Positions 8,287 to 16,775 are shown, counted from the first letter of the stretch. The stretch: DNA of 64,000 nt from Loktanella sp. IMCC34160 (GCF_004145845.1 NZ_SELP01000002.1:248001-312000); one strand, 5' to 3'. Translations and numbers: made by a program. Notes: generated from the letters alone by a model not told the origin.

Positions 8287-8520
8287 ATGAGCGACGTCGC
8301 TGACCGCGTGCGGAAAATCGTTGTAGAGCACCTGGGTGTGGAAGAAGACAAGGTTGCCGAGAACGCTTCGTTCATCGACGATCTGGGCGCTGACAGCCTT
8401 GACACCGTCGAACTGGTGATGGCCTTCGAAGAAGAGTTCGGCATCGAGATCCCGGATGACGCGGCCGAAACCATCCAGACTTTCGGCGACGCCGTGAAGT
8501 TCATCTCGGAAGCCCAGTAA
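8287..8520 (+). CDS. acpP: Acyl carrier protein
   Basis: 77 residues, acidic, four-helix ACP. The phosphopantetheine attachment Ser37 lies in [19 protein letters not shown]. It carries growing acyl chains between FAS II enzymes. GTGAGGAACAGAC precedes the ATG. A very strong terminator follows 24 bases after the stop, so acpP is probably expressed as its own short transcript as well as from the fab operon. Confidence 0.98.
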   Translation: MSDVADRVRKIVVEHLGVEEDKVAENASFIDDLGADSLDTVELVMAFEEEFGIEIPDDAAETIQTFGDAVKFISEAQ

Positions 8521-8544
8521 GCTTTCGAAGGTTTTCGAACCGGA

Positions 8545-8574
8545 AACGGCGCCCCGTAGGGCGCCGTTTTTCTT
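8545..8574 (+). terminator. Rho-independent terminator of acpP
   Basis: AACGGCGCCC-CGTA-GGGCGCCGTT, a 10-bp perfect stem, followed by TTTCTTT. Confidence 0.92.
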
Positions 8575-8718
8575 TGTGCGCAATGATTGCCCGCGCGCGG
8601 TCGCCAAATCGTCAGGGACTTTGCCCAATACCCTGTTCTTGGCCTCTTTCCCTTGCCCACGGATTGCCGCCTGCGCTATCAGGGGCCGAAGGAAACCTGA
8701 CAGAGGTGAGGGCAGAAT

Positions 8719-9978
8719 ATGCGCCGTGTCGTCGTAACTGGGCTGGGGCTTGTGACCCCTCTTGCAGATGGTGTCGAAGAAAGCTGGACCCGTATTCTGG
8801 ACGGGCAGTCCGGAGCGGGCACCATTGCCCAGTTCGATGCCAGCCATCTGACCACGAATTATGCCTGCGAAGTAAAGCGCGGCGATGGCACGGACGGCAC
8901 GTTCAATGCTGACAAATACCTTGAGCCGAAAGAGCAGCGGAAGGTCGACGACTTTATCCTGTTCGGGATCGCGGCCGCGCAGCAGGCGGTTGAGGATTCG
9001 GGCTGGGTTGCCGAGACCGATGAGCAGAAGAACCGCACGGGTGTTCTGATCGGGTCGGGGATTGGTGGGCTGAAGTCCATCGCCGACACGGCCGTCATGA
9101 TCAAGGAACGTGGCCCGCGTCGGGTGTCGCCGTTCTTTATCCCGGGCGCGCTGATCAACCTGATCTCTGGTCAGGTCAGCATTCGCTATGGCTTCAAGGG
9201 TCCGAACCACGCGGTTGTTACGGCCTGTTCGACCGGCGCACACGCGATTGGTGACGCCGCCCGCCTGATCAAATACGGCAATGCCGATGTCATGGTTGCC
9301 GGTGGGGCAGAGGCGGCGATCTGCGAAATCGGGATCGCGGGGTTCAACGCCTGCAAGGCCCTGTCGACCAAGCGCGCCGACGACCCCAAGGCCGCCAGCC
9401 GCCCCTATGACGCCGACCGTGACGGGTTCGTGATGGGCGAAGGCGCAGGTATTGTGGTGCTGGAGGAATACGAGCACGCCAAGGCCCGTGGCGCGAAGAT
9501 CTATGCCGAGGTTCTGGGCTATGGCCTGTCTGGCGACGCCTATCACATCACCGCCCCGTCCGAGGACGGCGAGGGTGGCGAGCGGTCCATGCGGGCGGCG
9601 CTGGCCGATGCCGGCCTTCAGCCGGCGGATATCGACTATATCAACGCGCACGGCACATCGACCATGGCAGATGTGATCGAACTGGGCGCGGTCGAGCGGA
9701 TGATGGGCGATGCGGCGTCCAAGGTCACGATGTCGTCGACCAAGTCGATGACCGGCCACCTTCTGGGAGCGGCTGGCGCGATCGAGGCGATCTTCTCGAT
9801 CCTTGCGATCCGCGATCAGGTGGCGCCGCCGACCATCAACCTTGACAATGTCGCGGTGGAAACCAAGGTCGATCTGGCCCCCAACGCCAAGCGCGAGCGG
9901 GAAATTAACGTGGCCCTGTCGAACTCCTTCGGCTTCGGCGGCACCAATGCGAGCGTGCTGTTCGGGAAACCCTCCTGA
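8719..9978 (+). CDS. fabF: 3-oxoacyl-ACP synthase II
   Basis: 419 residues. It condenses malonyl-ACP with acyl-ACP in FAS II. Start MRRVVVTGLGLVTPLADG; active-site Cys170 in VVTACSTGAHAIGDA; catalytic His residues in INAHGTSTMAD and KSMTGHLLGAAG; C-terminal NSFGFGGTNASVLF. It has its own upstream gap after the acpP terminator, so a separate promoter is likely. The stop overlaps the mltG start (TGATG). Confidence 0.97.
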   Translation: MRRVVVTGLGLVTPLADGVEESWTRILDGQSGAGTIAQFDASHLTTNYACEVKRGDGTDGTFNADKYLEPKEQRKVDDFILFGIAAAQQAVEDSGWVAETDEQKNRTGVLIGSGIGGLKSIADTAVMIKERGPRRVSPFFIPGALINLISGQVSIRYGFKGPNHAVVTACSTGAHAIGDAARLIKYGNADVMVAGGAEAAICEIGIAGFNACKALSTKRADDPKAASRPYDADRDGFVMGEGAGIVVLEEYEHAKARGAKIYAEVLGYGLSGDAYHITAPSEDGEGGERSMRAALADAGLQPADIDYINAHGTSTMADVIELGAVERMMGDAASKVTMSSTKSMTGHLLGAAGAIEAIFSILAIRDQVAPPTINLDNVAVETKVDLAPNAKREREINVALSNSFGFGGTNASVLFGKPS

Positions 9979-11144
9979 TGTGGCGGCATATCGCCTCTAA
10001 CGCGCTGACATTCTTCATCATTGTCCTGTTCCTTCTGGCCGGGGTGGTGATGCTTGGCGCGCGCCAGTATTCGGAGCCAGGACCGCTGGTGCAGGCGATC
10101 TGCCTGCGGGTCGAAAGCGGCACCAACATGCGGGCCGTGTCGCGCGATCTGGAATCGCAGGGGGCGATCAGTTCGGGGTCGATCTTTCGGATAGGCGCCG
10201 ATTATTCGGACAAGTCGGGCCAGCTGAAGGCCGGGAGTTTCCTGATCCCGCCGCGCGCCACGATGGAAGAGATCACCGATATCATCACCCGTGGGGGTGC
10301 CAGCACCTGCGGCACCGAGGTGGTCTATCGGATCGGGGTGACCCGGTCGGTCATTCAGGTGCGCGAGTTGGACCCGGCCGACAACCGCTATGTCGAGGTG
10401 GCAGAGTTCGAGCGCGGCGCCGAGGAGATCCCGGCCGCCTATCTTGAGGTGCAGGAGAAGTCCGACACCCGGTACCGCGTGGCCATGGCCGAGGGCGTGA
10501 CCAGCTGGCAGGTGGTCGATACGCTGAACGCCATTGATACGCTTGGCGCGGATTACGAGGGCGTCCCGCCCGAAGGGTCGCTGGCCCCTGACAGCTATGA
10601 GTTCACGCCGGGCACGCCGGTCGCTACGATCATCGACCGCATGACAGACCGTCAGGCCGCGATCCTGGCAGAGGCTTGGGCGGGCAGGGCCGAAGGGCTG
10701 CCGCTGGCATCGCCGGAGGAGGCGCTGATCCTGGCTTCGATCGTCGAAAAGGAAACCGGCGGCTATGACGAGGTCCGCACGGTGGCGAGCGTATTCGAGA
10801 ACCGTTTGAACCGTGGGATGCGCCTGCAGACGGACCCGACGGTGATCTATGGCATCACCAACGGCGTCGGTGTTCTGGGCCGAGGTCTGCGGCAAAGCGA
10901 GCTGCGGGCCGAAACCCCCTATAACACCTATGTCATCGAGGGCCTGCCGCCGACGCCGATCGCGAACCCCGGCCGGCTGTCGATCGAGGCGGTGATGAAC
11001 CCGGAAGAAACCGACTATATCTTCTTCGTGGCCAAGACGCTTGATCCGAGGGACGGGCATAATTTCGCGGCCACGCTGGACGATCATAACCGCAATGTGG
11101 CGGCCTATCGGGCGCTGGAGGCCGAGGCGGCGGCAAACCAATAG
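9978..11144 (+). CDS. mltG: Endolytic peptidoglycan transglycosylase MltG
   Basis: 388 residues, one N-terminal TM helix (TFFIIVLFLLAGVVMLGA) and a large periplasmic YceG/MltG domain. It cleaves nascent glycan strands and is thought to set glycan length. Conserved blocks include SVFENRLNRGMRLQTDPTVI, TPYNTYVIEGLPPTPIANPG and the catalytic Glu in LASIVEKETGG. The start overlaps the fabF stop by one base, indicating translational coupling. It lies immediately upstream of the GTA cluster but is a host housekeeping gene. Confidence 0.95.
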   Translation: MWRHIASNALTFFIIVLFLLAGVVMLGARQYSEPGPLVQAICLRVESGTNMRAVSRDLESQGAISSGSIFRIGADYSDKSGQLKAGSFLIPPRATMEEITDIITRGGASTCGTEVVYRIGVTRSVIQVRELDPADNRYVEVAEFERGAEEIPAAYLEVQEKSDTRYRVAMAEGVTSWQVVDTLNAIDTLGADYEGVPPEGSLAPDSYEFTPGTPVATIIDRMTDRQAAILAEAWAGRAEGLPLASPEEALILASIVEKETGGYDEVRTVASVFENRLNRGMRLQTDPTVIYGITNGVGVLGRGLRQSELRAETPYNTYVIEGLPPTPIANPGRLSIEAVMNPEETDYIFFVAKTLDPRDGHNFAATLDDHNRNVAAYRALEAEAAANQ

Positions 11145-11166
11145 GTTTCGAAAACCTGAATGATAC

Positions 11167-11210
11167 CGGGCGGTTGGTTGCGCAACGCGTTGACCGTCCG
11201 CCCGGTTTCG
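11167..11210 (+). terminator. Hairpin after mltG, possible terminator
   Basis: CCGGGCGG near 11167 pairs with CCGCCCGG near 11198, enclosing about 24 nt that include TTGCGCAA; TTTCG follows. A long-loop, weak terminator candidate. It overlaps the putative GTA promoter. Confidence 0.35.
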
Positions 11211-11218
11211 CGTATAAG
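11190..11218 (+). promoter_or_regulatory. Putative GTA operon promoter
   Basis: TTGACC (11190-11195), 17-nt spacer, TATAAG (11213-11218). This near-consensus sigma-70 promoter would start RNA near 11225, about 90 bases before g1. In Rhodobacter capsulatus the GTA operon is activated by host regulators including GafA. No such regulator gene is present in this window. Confidence 0.5.
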
Positions 11219-11245
11219 TTGTGACATGCTGGAAGACGTGTGACG

Positions 11246-11276
11246 CGGCCCGGGGGCGACCCTTCGGGCCGTTTTT
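11246..11276 (+). terminator. Terminator-like hairpin between GTA promoter and g1
   Basis: CGGCCCG (11246-11252) and CGGGCCG (11265-11271) form a 7-bp GC stem with a 12-nt loop, followed by TTTTT. Being about 20 bases after the putative start site and before g1, it could act as an early attenuator. It could also simply end mltG read-through. Confidence 0.65.
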
Positions 11277-11316
11277 CGTCTCAATGGACGAACCCCTAGC
11301 AAGGCACAAGACCCAC

Positions 11317-11664
11317 ATGACAACACAAGAACGGGGCCGGAATGGTGAGGTGGCCGAAGCCGAGCGAAAGCTGGGTGAAATCCTGAACGTGCTGACCAGC
11401 GCCCAGACGGTGCTGGCGGCGCAGATCACCGCAATCGAGCAAACAGAAGCAACCAAGACAACCGAGGTTCGGCAGGCGCTGCGATCGCTGCATGAGCTGT
11501 ATCTGAACTTTCGCGCTGCCGAGGAGAAGTTCCATGAAAAATACGGAAGCGGCTTACGAGCCGGAGACATCGACTTTGACGCCGTCCGGGCCCAGATCGG
11601 GAGCCGTCTGGATAGCCTCCGCCGCGCGCGAAGTGCAGGAGAAGTTTCTGGAGACCCTGAATGA
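11317..11664 (+). CDS. GTA g1: small terminase subunit-like coiled-coil protein
   Basis: 115 residues, mostly helical, with a coiled-coil segment (EAERKLGEILNVLTSAQTVL through FRAAEEKFHEKYG). It matches in size, position and character the g1 product of RcGTA, identified as the small terminase (TerS) that works with g2 TerL to package host DNA headfully. ATG 11317 was chosen to give MTTQERGRNGEV. The last 131 bases overlap the out-of-frame start of g2. No helix-turn-helix is obvious. Confidence 0.75.
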   Translation: MTTQERGRNGEVAEAERKLGEILNVLTSAQTVLAAQITAIEQTEATKTTEVRQALRSLHELYLNFRAAEEKFHEKYGSGLRAGDIDFDAVRAQIGSRLDSLRRARSAGEVSGDPE

Positions 11665-12934
11665 AGATGATTTGCGCGCGCTGCCTTATCTGTTCGAGTT
11701 CTGGGCGTTGGAGCACCAGTTGCCGCCGGAGGGAGAGTGGCGCAACTGGGTGATCCTTGGCGGGCGCGGCGCGGGCAAGACCCGTGCCGGGGCAGAGTGG
11801 GTCCGGTCGATGGTCGAAGGGTCGCGTCCGCGCGACCGGGGCCCGGCCCGGCGCATCGGCCTGGTCGGGGAAACCGCCGATCAGGCTCGTGAGGTGATGG
11901 TTTTTGGCGAAAGCGGCATCATGGCCTGTTCGCCGCCGGACCGACGCCCCCAATGGATTTCGGGCCGCAAGATGCTGGTCTGGCCGAATGGGGCCACGGC
12001 GCATGTCCTGTCGGCGCATGATCCGGAATCCCTGCGCGGGTGGCAGTTTGATGCGCTTTGGGCGGATGAACTGGCCAAGTGGAAGCGCGGTCAGGACAGT
12101 TGGGACATGCTGCAACTGGGGTTGCGGCTGGGCGATGACCCGCGTGCCTGTATCACTACGACCCCGCGCAATGCCCCAGTTCTGCGCGACCTGTTGGACC
12201 GCGAGAGCACGGTCATGACCCATGCGCCGACCACGGCGAACGCGGCCAATCTGGCGGCTGGGTTCCTTGAGGAAGTACAGCGTCGCTATGCGGGCACCCG
12301 ACTGGGCCGGCAGGAGTTGGATGGCATGCTCTTGGGCGATATCGAGGGCGCGTTGTGGACCAACGACCTGATCGCTGCCTGCGCGGTGGACAAGGCGCCC
12401 GAACTGGCCCGGATCGTCGTCGCCGTCGATCCGCCGGTGACGGGCCACAAGGGGTCCGACTTGTGCGGGATCGTCGTGGCCGGGGTGGTCACCGATGGCC
12501 CGCCGCAGAACTGGCGGGCCTATGTCCTTGAGGATGCCAGCGTCGGCGCGGCCTCGCCCAACGAATGGGCGCGGGCGGCGCTTGCGGCGATGGAACGGCA
12601 CGGGGCCGACCGGCTGGTAGCGGAGGTCAACCAAGGCGGCGATATGGTCGAGGAGGTCATTCGCCAGATCGACCCGCTGGTGCCCTATCGTGCGGTCCGC
12701 GCGGGCAAGGGCAAGGCCGCCCGGGCAGAGCCGGTTGCCGCGCTTTATGAACAGGGACGGGTGTCGCATATGCGCGGGCTGTCAGAGCTTGAAGACCAGA
12801 TGTGCGAGATGACCACCCGTGGCTTTACCGGGCGCGGGTCGCCTGACCGCGTGGATGCGCTGGTCTGGGCACTGCATGACCTGATGGTCGCGCCCGCGGC
12901 CCAATATCGCCGCCCCCGGCTGCGGTTGTTGTGA
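11534..12934 (+). CDS. GTA g2: large terminase subunit
   Basis: 466 residues. ATP-driven packaging motor and nuclease. Walker A GGRGAGKT at residues 76-83, Walker B-type FDALWADELAKW, coupling motif CITTTPRNAP, and the RNase H-like nuclease domain beginning IVVAVDPPVTGHKGSD with the C-terminal acidic cluster SPDRVDALVWALHDLM. GAGGAGAAGTTCC sits ideally before ATG 11534, so the 131-base overlap with g1 looks real. In the canonical GTA cluster g3 follows directly; here an inserted gene pair follows instead. Confidence 0.93.
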   Translation: MKNTEAAYEPETSTLTPSGPRSGAVWIASAAREVQEKFLETLNEDDLRALPYLFEFWALEHQLPPEGEWRNWVILGGRGAGKTRAGAEWVRSMVEGSRPRDRGPARRIGLVGETADQAREVMVFGESGIMACSPPDRRPQWISGRKMLVWPNGATAHVLSAHDPESLRGWQFDALWADELAKWKRGQDSWDMLQLGLRLGDDPRACITTTPRNAPVLRDLLDRESTVMTHAPTTANAANLAAGFLEEVQRRYAGTRLGRQELDGMLLGDIEGALWTNDLIAACAVDKAPELARIVVAVDPPVTGHKGSDLCGIVVAGVVTDGPPQNWRAYVLEDASVGAASPNEWARAALAAMERHGADRLVAEVNQGGDMVEEVIRQIDPLVPYRAVRAGKGKAARAEPVAALYEQGRVSHMRGLSELEDQMCEMTTRGFTGRGSPDRVDALVWALHDLMVAPAAQYRRPRLRLL

Positions 12935-12940
12935 TCTTTG

Positions 12941-12968
12941 GGGCGCCCGTCCCGCGTGGTGGGCGCCC
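12941..12968. terminator. Palindromic hairpin between terL and the aldehyde dehydrogenase gene
   Basis: GGGCGCCC (12941-12948) and GGGCGCCC (12961-12968) with a 12-nt loop, 6 bases after the terL stop and touching the ALDH stop codon. No T-tract follows on either strand, so intrinsic termination would be weak. It marks the left border of the inserted gene pair. Confidence 0.5.
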
Positions 12969-14452
12969 TAGCCGATGCCGCCGAGGCAGAGGTATTTCAT
13001 TTCCAGATAGTCATCGAGCCCGTGCCGCGACCCTTCGCGCCCCTGGCCCGACTGCTTGATCCCGCCGAAGGGCGCGGCCTCGGACGTGGTCAGCCCGGTG
13101 TTGATCCCGACAATCCCGTATTCCAGCGCCTCGGCCATGCGCCAGACCCGCCGCATGTCGCGGGTGAAGAAATAGGCCGAAAGCCCGTAGTCTGTGGCAT
13201 TGGCGGCGCCAAGCACTTCTTCCTCGGTCTCGAAACGGAAGAGGGGGGCGACGGGGCCAAAGGTTTCTTCCCACGCCACCTGCATGTCGGCCGTCACGCC
13301 GGTGAGCACGGTTGGTTCGTAGAACAGCGCTCCAACATCCGACCGTTTACCGCCGGTGGCGACCTTGGCACCCTTGGCGATGGCATCGGCGACATGGTGT
13401 TCGACCTTGGCCAGGGCCGCCGCGTCGATCAGCGGGCCGGTCGTGGTGTCGGCGTCGAACCCGTTGCCCAGTGTCAGCCCCTGTGCGGCCTCGGCCATGC
13501 GGGCGGCGAAGGCATCGTAGATCCCCGATTGCACGTAGATCCGGTTGGCGCAGACGCAGGTCTGGCCGTTATTGCGGTATTTGGAGGCCATCGCGCCGTC
13601 GACCGCCGCCTCAAGGTCGGCGTCATCGAAGACGATGAAGGGCGCGTTGCCGCCGAGTTCGAGCGAGAGCCGAAGGATTTTGTCCGCGCCCTGCCGCATG
13701 AGGATGCGTCCGACCTCGGTCGAGCCGGTGAAGCTGAGTTTGCGCAATTTGTCGTGGCGGCACATGGCCTGTCCCATCCCGGCGGCGTCCAGCCCCGGAA
13801 CAACCGACAAGAGCCCCGCAGGCAGGCCCGCCCGTTCGGCCAGGACCGCCAGTGCGATAGAGGACAGCGGCGTCGCCTCGGCCGGTTTTGCAACCATGGC
13901 GCAGCCGACGGCCAGTGCCGGGGCCATCTTCCGCGCCAGCATGGCGGAGGGGAAGTTCCAGGGCGTTATCGCGCCCACGACCCCGACCGGCTGCCGGAGC
14001 ACCATGAGTCGCCGGTCCTCGGCCATGGAGGGGATGGTCTCGCCGTAGACCCGTTTGGCCTCTTCCGCGAACCATTCAATATAGGAGGCACCGTAGAGCA
14101 CTTCGCGTTTGGCATCGAAATGGGGTTTGCCCATCTCGGCGGTCAGGATCGTGGCCAGATCGTCGGCATTGTCGTGGATCAGGTCATGCAGGCGGCGCAT
14201 CGTGTTGGCGCGGTCCTTGGCGGTGCGGGCGGCCCAGCTTTTTTGCACCGGTGCCGCTGCGTCAATCGCCTCGTTGATCGCTTCGGGGCCGAGGTCGGGC
14301 AGGGTTGCGACCCGGTCGCCGGTGGCCGGATCGGTCACGTCGAAGGTGCGCCCATTGGGGGCCGAATGAACCTGTCGTCCGGCAATGATCCCTGCGGCGG
14401 GAATCAGGGTCGGATCGGAAAGGCGGTCGAGCAGGGCAGGAGAGATCGACAT
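12968..14452 (-). CDS. NAD(P)-dependent aldehyde dehydrogenase, succinate-semialdehyde dehydrogenase type
   Basis: 494 residues. Oxidises an aldehyde to the acid, most likely succinate semialdehyde (GabD-like) or a related semialdehyde; substrate is inferred. Motifs: GVVGAITPWNFPSAMLARK (cofactor cleft), SFTGSTEVGRIL, catalytic Glu in LSLELGGNAPFIVF, catalytic Cys in NNGQTCVCANRIYVQ, and EETFGPVAPLFRFE. ATG 14452 was chosen to give MSISPALLDRLSD. It runs antisense to the GTA genes, between terL and portal, and is divergent from the GntR gene, a classic regulator-target pair. The gene is not part of any known GTA. Confidence 0.93.
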   Translation of the reverse strand: MSISPALLDRLSDPTLIPAAGIIAGRQVHSAPNGRTFDVTDPATGDRVATLPDLGPEAINEAIDAAAPVQKSWAARTAKDRANTMRRLHDLIHDNADDLATILTAEMGKPHFDAKREVLYGASYIEWFAEEAKRVYGETIPSMAEDRRLMVLRQPVGVVGAITPWNFPSAMLARKMAPALAVGCAMVAKPAEATPLSSIALAVLAERAGLPAGLLSVVPGLDAAGMGQAMCRHDKLRKLSFTGSTEVGRILMRQGADKILRLSLELGGNAPFIVFDDADLEAAVDGAMASKYRNNGQTCVCANRIYVQSGIYDAFAARMAEAAQGLTLGNGFDADTTTGPLIDAAALAKVEHHVADAIAKGAKVATGGKRSDVGALFYEPTVLTGVTADMQVAWEETFGPVAPLFRFETEEEVLGAANATDYGLSAYFFTRDMRRVWRMAEALEYGIVGINTGLTTSEAAPFGGIKQSGQGREGSRHGLDDYLEMKYLCLGGIG

Positions 14453-14519
14453 CGGCGTGGTCCTATGGTCGGCGGTTTGGCGGCATCTGGTCATTTTCTC
14501 GTGGGGAAGAAAACCCTTT

Positions 14520-14548
14520 TTGACCCGATTTCCGATTGGATTTGATCA
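14520..14548 (+). promoter_or_regulatory. Possible promoter/operator in the ALDH-GntR divergent gap
   Basis: TTGACC (14520-14525), 17-nt spacer, TGATCA (14543-14548). The -10 match is poor, but TGATCA is a small palindrome in the AT-rich centre of the 138-base divergent gap, where an FCD-type GntR regulator would bind. Weak evidence. Confidence 0.25.
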
Positions 14549-14590
14549 TACTCGTCCGGCGCTGCATTATGGGGCCAATGTTCATGCCCG

Positions 14591-15259
14591 ATGAAGGGAA
14601 CCCCAGACGTGCCAGCCATCCCCGCAAAACAGCCGGAGCACCAGATCGTCTATCAGCGCCTGCGCGAGATGATCCTGTGTGGTGAATTGGAACCAGGGCA
14701 GGCGGTGACCATCCAGGGGCTGATCGGGACGCTGGGCGCGGGTATGACCCCCGTACGCGAGGCGATCCGCCGGTTGACCTCGGAAGGCGCGCTGGAGTTT
14801 CAGGGCAACCGTCGGGTGTCTGTCCCTGTCCTGACCCTGCCACAGCTGGACGAGTTGGCCTTTGCCCGACTGGCGCTGGAACCCCAACTTGCCTTTTGGG
14901 GGGCGGAGAAGGTTTCGACCGAACAGATTGCCCGGTTGACCGAGATCGACAACGAAGTGAACCGCGCCATCGCGCGGGGCGACGTGAAAGCCTATCTGAC
15001 GAAGAACCACCAGTTTCATGCCGAGCTGTATGCGGCATCCGGCGCGACGATCATGATTTCGATCGCCGACACGCTGTGGTTGCGCATGGGACCGTCGCTG
15101 CGGGTCATGTGCGGCCGGTTCGGCACCTCCAACCTGCCGGACATGCATGAAGACGCGCTGTCAGCCCTGCGGGACGGGGATGCGGCCCGCGTTCGCGATG
15201 CGATTCACGCCGATATCGCGCAGGGGTTCGACCAGATTCGCGCCTCTCTGTCCTCCTGA
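14591..15259 (+). CDS. GntR-family regulator with FCD ligand domain
   Basis: 222 residues. N-terminal winged helix (VYQRLREMILCGELEPGQAV, GMTPVREAIRRLTSEGALEF, about residues 20-80), then an all-helical FCD domain (FARLALEPQLAFWGAEKVS, NHQFHAELYAASG, MHEDALSALRDGDAARVRDA) that usually binds an organic acid and often a metal through conserved Asp/His. It is divergent from the ALDH gene and probably controls it. It points toward GTA g3 with 138 bases between, so read-through into the head and tail genes is conceivable. Confidence 0.92.
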   Translation: MKGTPDVPAIPAKQPEHQIVYQRLREMILCGELEPGQAVTIQGLIGTLGAGMTPVREAIRRLTSEGALEFQGNRRVSVPVLTLPQLDELAFARLALEPQLAFWGAEKVSTEQIARLTEIDNEVNRAIARGDVKAYLTKNHQFHAELYAASGATIMISIADTLWLRMGPSLRVMCGRFGTSNLPDMHEDALSALRDGDAARVRDAIHADIAQGFDQIRASLSS

Positions 15260-15292
15260 TCCCTTACAAATAGCCTTTGGCCCGTTGCGTGG

Positions 15293-15308
15293 CCCACCGC
15301 GCGGTGGG
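15293..15308. repeat. Perfect palindrome between the GntR gene and GTA g3
   Basis: CCCACCGCGCGGTGGG is a 16-bp perfect palindrome about 33 bases past the GntR stop. It may fold as a hairpin or serve as a protein site. No T-tract follows directly; TTCTTTAG lies 11 bases further on. Confidence 0.5.
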
Positions 15309-15397
15309 TCAGCCCGTTCTTTAGCATTTCATCCGATTGTTCCCCTCACGCACCGCAGCCCGCGTTTCCGGCGGCACGCAGGATCGAGGAGAATTGG

Positions 15398-16579
15398 ATG
15401 TTTGACTTTCTGAAGCGGCCCGAGGCGACCGGCCCCGCCAGCATGGAGGCGAAGGCCTCGGCCACGGGCAAGGTTGTCGCGCTGGCCTCTGGCCGCGTGG
15501 CGTGGAGCCCGCGCGATGTTGTGTCGCTGACCAAGAACGGTTTTGCGGGAAACCCGGTGGGGTTTCGCGCGGTCAAGATGATTGCCGAGGCCGCCGCGGC
15601 CCTTCCGTTGGTTCTGCAGGACCGGGAACGCCGCTATGACACGCACCCGGTGCAGGCGCTGCTGTCGCGCCCCAATGCGCTTCAGGGACGGGCCGAGCTG
15701 ATGGAAGCGGTCTTTGCCCAGCTTCTGCTGACCGGCAACGCGTATGTGGAGGCTGTCGCGGGCGAGGCCCTGCCGGTGGAGATGCATGTGCTGCGGTCCG
15801 ACCGGATGAGCCTTGTTCCCGGCGCCGATGGCTGGCCCGTCGCCTATGACTATACCGTCAATGGCCGCAAGCACCGGTTTGCCGTCGGTTCCGATGCCAG
15901 CCCGATCTGCCATATCAAGTCGTTCCATCCGCAGGATGACCACTATGGGTTTTCGCCCTTGCAAGCCGCCGCCACCGCGATTGACGTGCATAACGCGGCC
16001 AGCCGCTGGTCTAAGGGGCTGTTGGACAATGCCGCGCGTCCGTCGGGGGCCATTGTCTATAAGGGCGCGGACGGGCAGGGCAGCCTGTCGTCGGACCAAT
16101 ATGATCGCCTGCTGACCGAGATGGAGACGCAGCATCAGGGGGCACGAAACGCGGGCCGACCGATGCTGCTGGAAGGTGGGCTGGACTGGAAGCCGATGGG
16201 CTTTTCGCCGTCGGACATGGAATTCCAGAAGACCAAAGAGGCCGCCGCGCGGGAGATTTCCATCGCCTTCGGTATTCCGCCGATGATGCTGGGTATTCCG
16301 GGCGACGCGACCTATGCGAACTATCAAGAGGCGAACCGGGCGTTCTATCGCCTGACCGTCCTGCCGCTGGCGACCCGGGTCTATGCGACGCTGGCGGACT
16401 GGCTGTCGGATTTCACCGATGAACGGCTGGATATTCGTCCTGACCTTGACCAGATCCCGGCCCTTGCCGCCGAGCGCGAAGCGCAGTGGCGCCGCGTGGG
16501 CGAGGCGAGTTTCCTGACTGACGCGGAAAAGCGCGCCTTGCTGGGCCTGCCCGCGCTGGAGGTCGGCGATGAAGGGTGA
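15398..16579 (+). CDS. GTA g3: HK97-family portal protein
   Basis: 393 residues. Forms the dodecameric portal ring through which DNA enters and leaves the capsid. Features: NGFAGNPVGFRAVKMIAEAA, PLVLQDRERRYDTHPVQALL, MEAVFAQLLLTGNAYVEAV, DDHYGFSPLQAAATAIDVHN, KEAAAREISIAFGIPPMMLG and YQEANRAFYRLTVLPLATRV, all standard HK97 portal blocks. GGATCGAGGAGAATTGG is the ribosome site. Overlaps g3.5 by 11 bases. First structural gene after the inserted ALDH/GntR pair. Confidence 0.93.
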   Translation: MFDFLKRPEATGPASMEAKASATGKVVALASGRVAWSPRDVVSLTKNGFAGNPVGFRAVKMIAEAAAALPLVLQDRERRYDTHPVQALLSRPNALQGRAELMEAVFAQLLLTGNAYVEAVAGEALPVEMHVLRSDRMSLVPGADGWPVAYDYTVNGRKHRFAVGSDASPICHIKSFHPQDDHYGFSPLQAAATAIDVHNAASRWSKGLLDNAARPSGAIVYKGADGQGSLSSDQYDRLLTEMETQHQGARNAGRPMLLEGGLDWKPMGFSPSDMEFQKTKEAAAREISIAFGIPPMMLGIPGDATYANYQEANRAFYRLTVLPLATRVYATLADWLSDFTDERLDIRPDLDQIPALAAEREAQWRRVGEASFLTDAEKRALLGLPALEVGDEG

Positions 16580-16775
16580 CGTCGTGGACATGGAGGGCCG
16601 ACCCCGCCGCGACCCGGCCCCGGTGTCGGATTTCTGGTTCGCGCAGATGGATGTGCGTCTGGGCAAGATCGAATTCGTGGTTGGCCGTCTGGAAAAACAG
16701 GTCTGGCTGATCGTCTGCGCCGCCTTTGCGCTGGTGGGGATCGAGGTCGTCGCGGCGCTGGTCGGCGGCAATTGA
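16569..16775 (+). CDS. GTA g3.5: small membrane-anchored protein
   Basis: 68 residues with one C-terminal hydrophobic helix (VWLIVCAAFALVGIEVVAAL). Position, size and TM match g3.5 (rcc01685) of RcGTA, whose exact role is not established. The start overlaps g3, and ATGAAGGGTGAC suggests translational coupling. Confidence 0.75.
   Translation: MKGDVVDMEGRPRRDPAPVSDFWFAQMDVRLGKIEFVVGRLEKQVWLIVCAAFALVGIEVVAALVGGN

Noticed and set aside
12935-15397. Transposon or insertion-sequence origin of the ALDH/GntR pair
   Set aside because: No transposase, no matching terminal inverted repeats and no target duplication could be seen at the two borders; the border palindromes differ from each other.
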